Below are positions 31,197 to 33,007 of a stretch of DNA of 33,007 nucleotides, piece by piece; positions within the stretch are counted from its first letter, which is position 1, and the number at the start of each line of letters is the position of its first letter. Under the pieces are notes generated by a model. The model was not told where the DNA came from. It was given only the letters and a program-made list of their open reading frames with translations, and did no database searches. The position numbers were made by a program, and so were the translations under genes. This DNA comes from an uncultured Clostridium sp. (GTDB taxonomy: Bacteria; Bacillota; Clostridia; TANB77; CAG-508), in the NCBI GenBank assembly GCA_947057875.1, contig CAMSEX010000002.1, positions 1 through 33,007 of the forward strand, read 5' to 3'.

Positions 31197-33007
31197 TTAA
31201 TGTTCTCCATTAATTTTTAACTTTTTAAATATTTCAACAATTACAATTGGTGATAATATCAAACAAATCGTCTCAAACAATTTGTCAGCTGGTAGTACTT
31301 CCAAACTGAAAATTTCTCTTAAACTTGGTACAAATAGCACAACAAACATTAAACCTGCTGAAACTAACTCTGCCAAAATCAATTTGCTATTATTAAATGG
31401 ATTTGTCTTAAAAACAGAAACTTGATTATTTCTCACATTAAATACATGCACCAATTCTGACAAAGCAAGCACACTAAATGCCATTGTTTGCGCCACTGCA
31501 ATTTTGTACTCTCCTGTTCCTTCTGATGAAAGTCCTAAAATAAATGCAATTAATGTAATCAAACCAACCCAAACACCTTGGTATAAAATGCGCCAAGTCA
31601 TTCCTTTGTTGAAAATTCCTTTGCTATTTTTAATTGGTTTTCTTTTCATAATACTTTTATCCGCAGGATCAACCGCCAATGCTAATGCTGGAAGCGAATC
31701 TGTTACCAAATTAATCCATAAAATGTGCATTGGAAGTAACGGTTCTAACTGACTAATATTCGTAATTCCAAATATTTTCGCTAAAATCGGAGTTAGCATA
31801 ATCGCTAAAAATAATACTACAATTTCGCCAATGTTACTTGACAATAAAAATGCAATTGCTTTCAAAATGTTATCATAAATTCGTCTACCTTCTTCTACTG
31901 CCGCTACAATCGTCGAAAAGTTATCGTCTGTCAAAATAACATCTGCTGCCTCTTTAGCAACATCCGTTCCTACTATTCCCATCGCGCAACCAATATCAGC
32001 ATTTTTCAAAGCTGGTGCGTCATTAACACCATCACCAGTCATGGCAACCACTTCGCCATTTGCTTGCCAAGCCTTGACAATTCTAACTTTATGCTCTGGC
32101 GAAACACGTGCATACACAGAAATATTTCTCACTTTCTGCTTCAATTCTTCATCAGACATTTTCTCCAAATCGCTGCCAGTAATCGCTTCCTTCTCATTTT
32201 GCAAAATGCCTAAATCTTTAGCAATTGCTGTTGCTGTAATTTTGTGGTCTCCTGTAATCATTACTGTTTTAATTCCAGCTGATACACATTTTTGGGCAGC
32301 TTCTTTTACTTCCTCTCTTGGTGGATCAATCATGCCACACATACCAACAAAAGTCAAGCCACTTTCTAAATTTTCAATATCATCTTTCGTCAAAGAATGA
32401 TTGATAATTTTATAGCCAAATGCCAAAACCCTTAAAGCTTTTTCCGCCATATTTTTATTGGTTGACAAAATCAAAGATTTGTAATCTTCTAAATCGCTTT
32501 TGACTTCGCCATTTTCCTGATAGGTATTGCAACATTTTAATAATTCGTCAACCCCACCTTTTGTATAAACAATATACTCTCCTTGTTTTTGTGTTTTATG
32601 AATCGTTGTCATAAGCTTTCTATCTGAATCAAATGGAATTTCAAATTCACGTGGATAGTTTTCAAGCGTATAGCCTTCATACTTTAAGTTAAATCCCATA
32701 TCTACTAATGCTGTTTCTGTTGGATCACCTGTAAGCGTTCCATCTTCTGCAATTTTTGTATCATTACACAACATTCCATTTGCTACTAAAACCCCAAGTT
32801 CATTGGTTTTATCTTTGATTTCTTCAATATTTTGAAGCCTACTATTGACAAAAATTTTCTTGACTGTCATCTTATTTTGCGTTAAAGTTCCTGTTTTATC
32901 TGAACAAATAACCGAAGCACAACCAAGTGTTTCCACAGCTGGCAATTTTTTGACAATCGCATTTTTCTTAACCATACGTTGCACACCAATTGCCAAAACA
33001 ATCGTAG
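31197..33007 (-). CDS. P-type Ca2+/cation-transporting ATPase, N-terminus beyond window
   Basis: The C-terminal about 600 residues of a P2-type cation pump (SERCA/PMCA-like). The frame stays open to base 33007 (TIVLAIGVQRMVKKNAIV), so the start lies outside. Visible motifs: phosphorylation site CSDKTGTLTQNK near 32900, KGGVDELL nucleotide-binding loop, MITGDHKITA, and the hinge AMTGDGVNDAPALKNADIG. Six C-terminal membrane helices follow (ILWINLVTDSLPALALAVDP is helix 6, with Asn and Asp ligand candidates), and the end is VIVEIFKKLKINGEH. Ca2+ is the likely ion, inferred from family. No in-frame CGG in this part. Confidence 0.93.
   Translation of the reverse strand, partial: TIVLAIGVQRMVKKNAIVKKLPAVETLGCASVICSDKTGTLTQNKMTVKKIFVNSRLQNIEEIKDKTNELGVLVANGMLCNDTKIAEDGTLTGDPTETALVDMGFNLKYEGYTLENYPREFEIPFDSDRKLMTTIHKTQKQGEYIVYTKGGVDELLKCCNTYQENGEVKSDLEDYKSLILSTNKNMAEKALRVLAFGYKIINHSLTKDDIENLESGLTFVGMCGMIDPPREEVKEAAQKCVSAGIKTVMITGDHKITATAIAKDLGILQNEKEAITGSDLEKMSDEELKQKVRNISVYARVSPEHKVRIVKAWQANGEVVAMTGDGVNDAPALKNADIGCAMGIVGTDVAKEAADVILTDDNFSTIVAAVEEGRRIYDNILKAIAFLLSSNIGEIVVLFLAIMLTPILAKIFGITNISQLEPLLPMHILWINLVTDSLPALALAVDPADKSIMKRKPIKNSKGIFNKGMTWRILYQGVWVGLITLIAFILGLSSEGTGEYKIAVAQTMAFSVLALSELVHVFNVRNNQVSVFKTNPFNNSKLILAELVSAGLMFVVLFVPSLREIFSLEVLPADKLFETICLILSPIVIVEIFKKLKINGEH

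Noticed and set aside
1..33007. tRNA or rRNA genes, CRISPR arrays, insertion sequences.
   Set aside because: None recognised by eye on either strand; in particular the hypothetical frameshifting tRNA-Gly is not in this window.

Overview
The window is a low-GC, spore-forming Firmicute (Clostridia-like). It carries SpoIIID at the left end, a BofC-like protein with a sigma-G-type promoter, MutS2 with a Smr domain, a BlaI/BlaR1 pair, AGGAGG-type ribosome sites and a Gram-positive Tad-type pilus cluster with no secretin. The first 32 bases are an Illumina adapter, so the left end is a contig end and SpoIIID is cut there. The right end cuts a P-type ATPase.

Layout. 33-2883 (minus): spoIIID, a bofC-like gene, trmL, a NUDIX hydrolase and a CmpB-type membrane protein. 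2945-16772 (minus): maf, then a long pilus operon. In transcription order this encodes a CpaB-like SAF protein, two degenerate CpaE/TadZ-like ATPases, a CpaF/TadA ATPase, a TadB-TadC fusion, six small proteins that each begin with one membrane helix (most with an ENASKALIIAG-like start), a TadE-like protein and a 775-residue surface protein. 16917-19266 (minus): BlaI, BlaR1 and two small membrane proteins, one of them frameshifted. 19567-24239 (plus): a secreted protein, an orphan AgrC-type kinase, a small XRE regulator, and an IbrA / GNAT-like / IbrB-like operon. 24280-27370 (minus): a short ORF with a consensus promoter, an attenuator-like hairpin, a BaiN-family flavoprotein, a YigZ-family protein and a DUF445 protein. 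27540-29879 (plus): mutS2. 29880-33007 (minus): a prepilin-like protein, a DUF5131 protein and the ATPase.

Main discovery candidate. Six otherwise intact genes (CmpB, TadBC, CpaF, IbrA-like, YigZ, BaiN) are broken by nine +1 frameshifts, and every break is at an in-frame CGG. Skipping the C and reading GGA or GGT as glycine restores the family sequence each time, including the CpaF P-loop. Each repaired gene then has a length divisible by three. By eye, no other well-supported gene has an in-frame CGG, while about fifty CGG triplets in the other two frames of the same genes do no harm. This looks like systematic +1 (quadruplet-type) decoding of CGGN as glycine, not sequencing error. The only other in-frame CGGs are a tandem CGG-CGG in the 74-codon ORF at 27146-27370. 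That ORF lies upstream of a terminator-like hairpin and of the operon holding four of the nine sites. The second CGG starts a 13-nt near-copy of the hairpin's 3' arm, which suggests a leader-peptide attenuator that senses how CGG is decoded.

One exception is recorded: the ORF after BlaR1 (17556-17920) has a -1 type shift with no CGG, probably a lost A in an A-run. No tRNA, rRNA, CRISPR array or insertion sequence was recognised. All sequence scans were done by eye.
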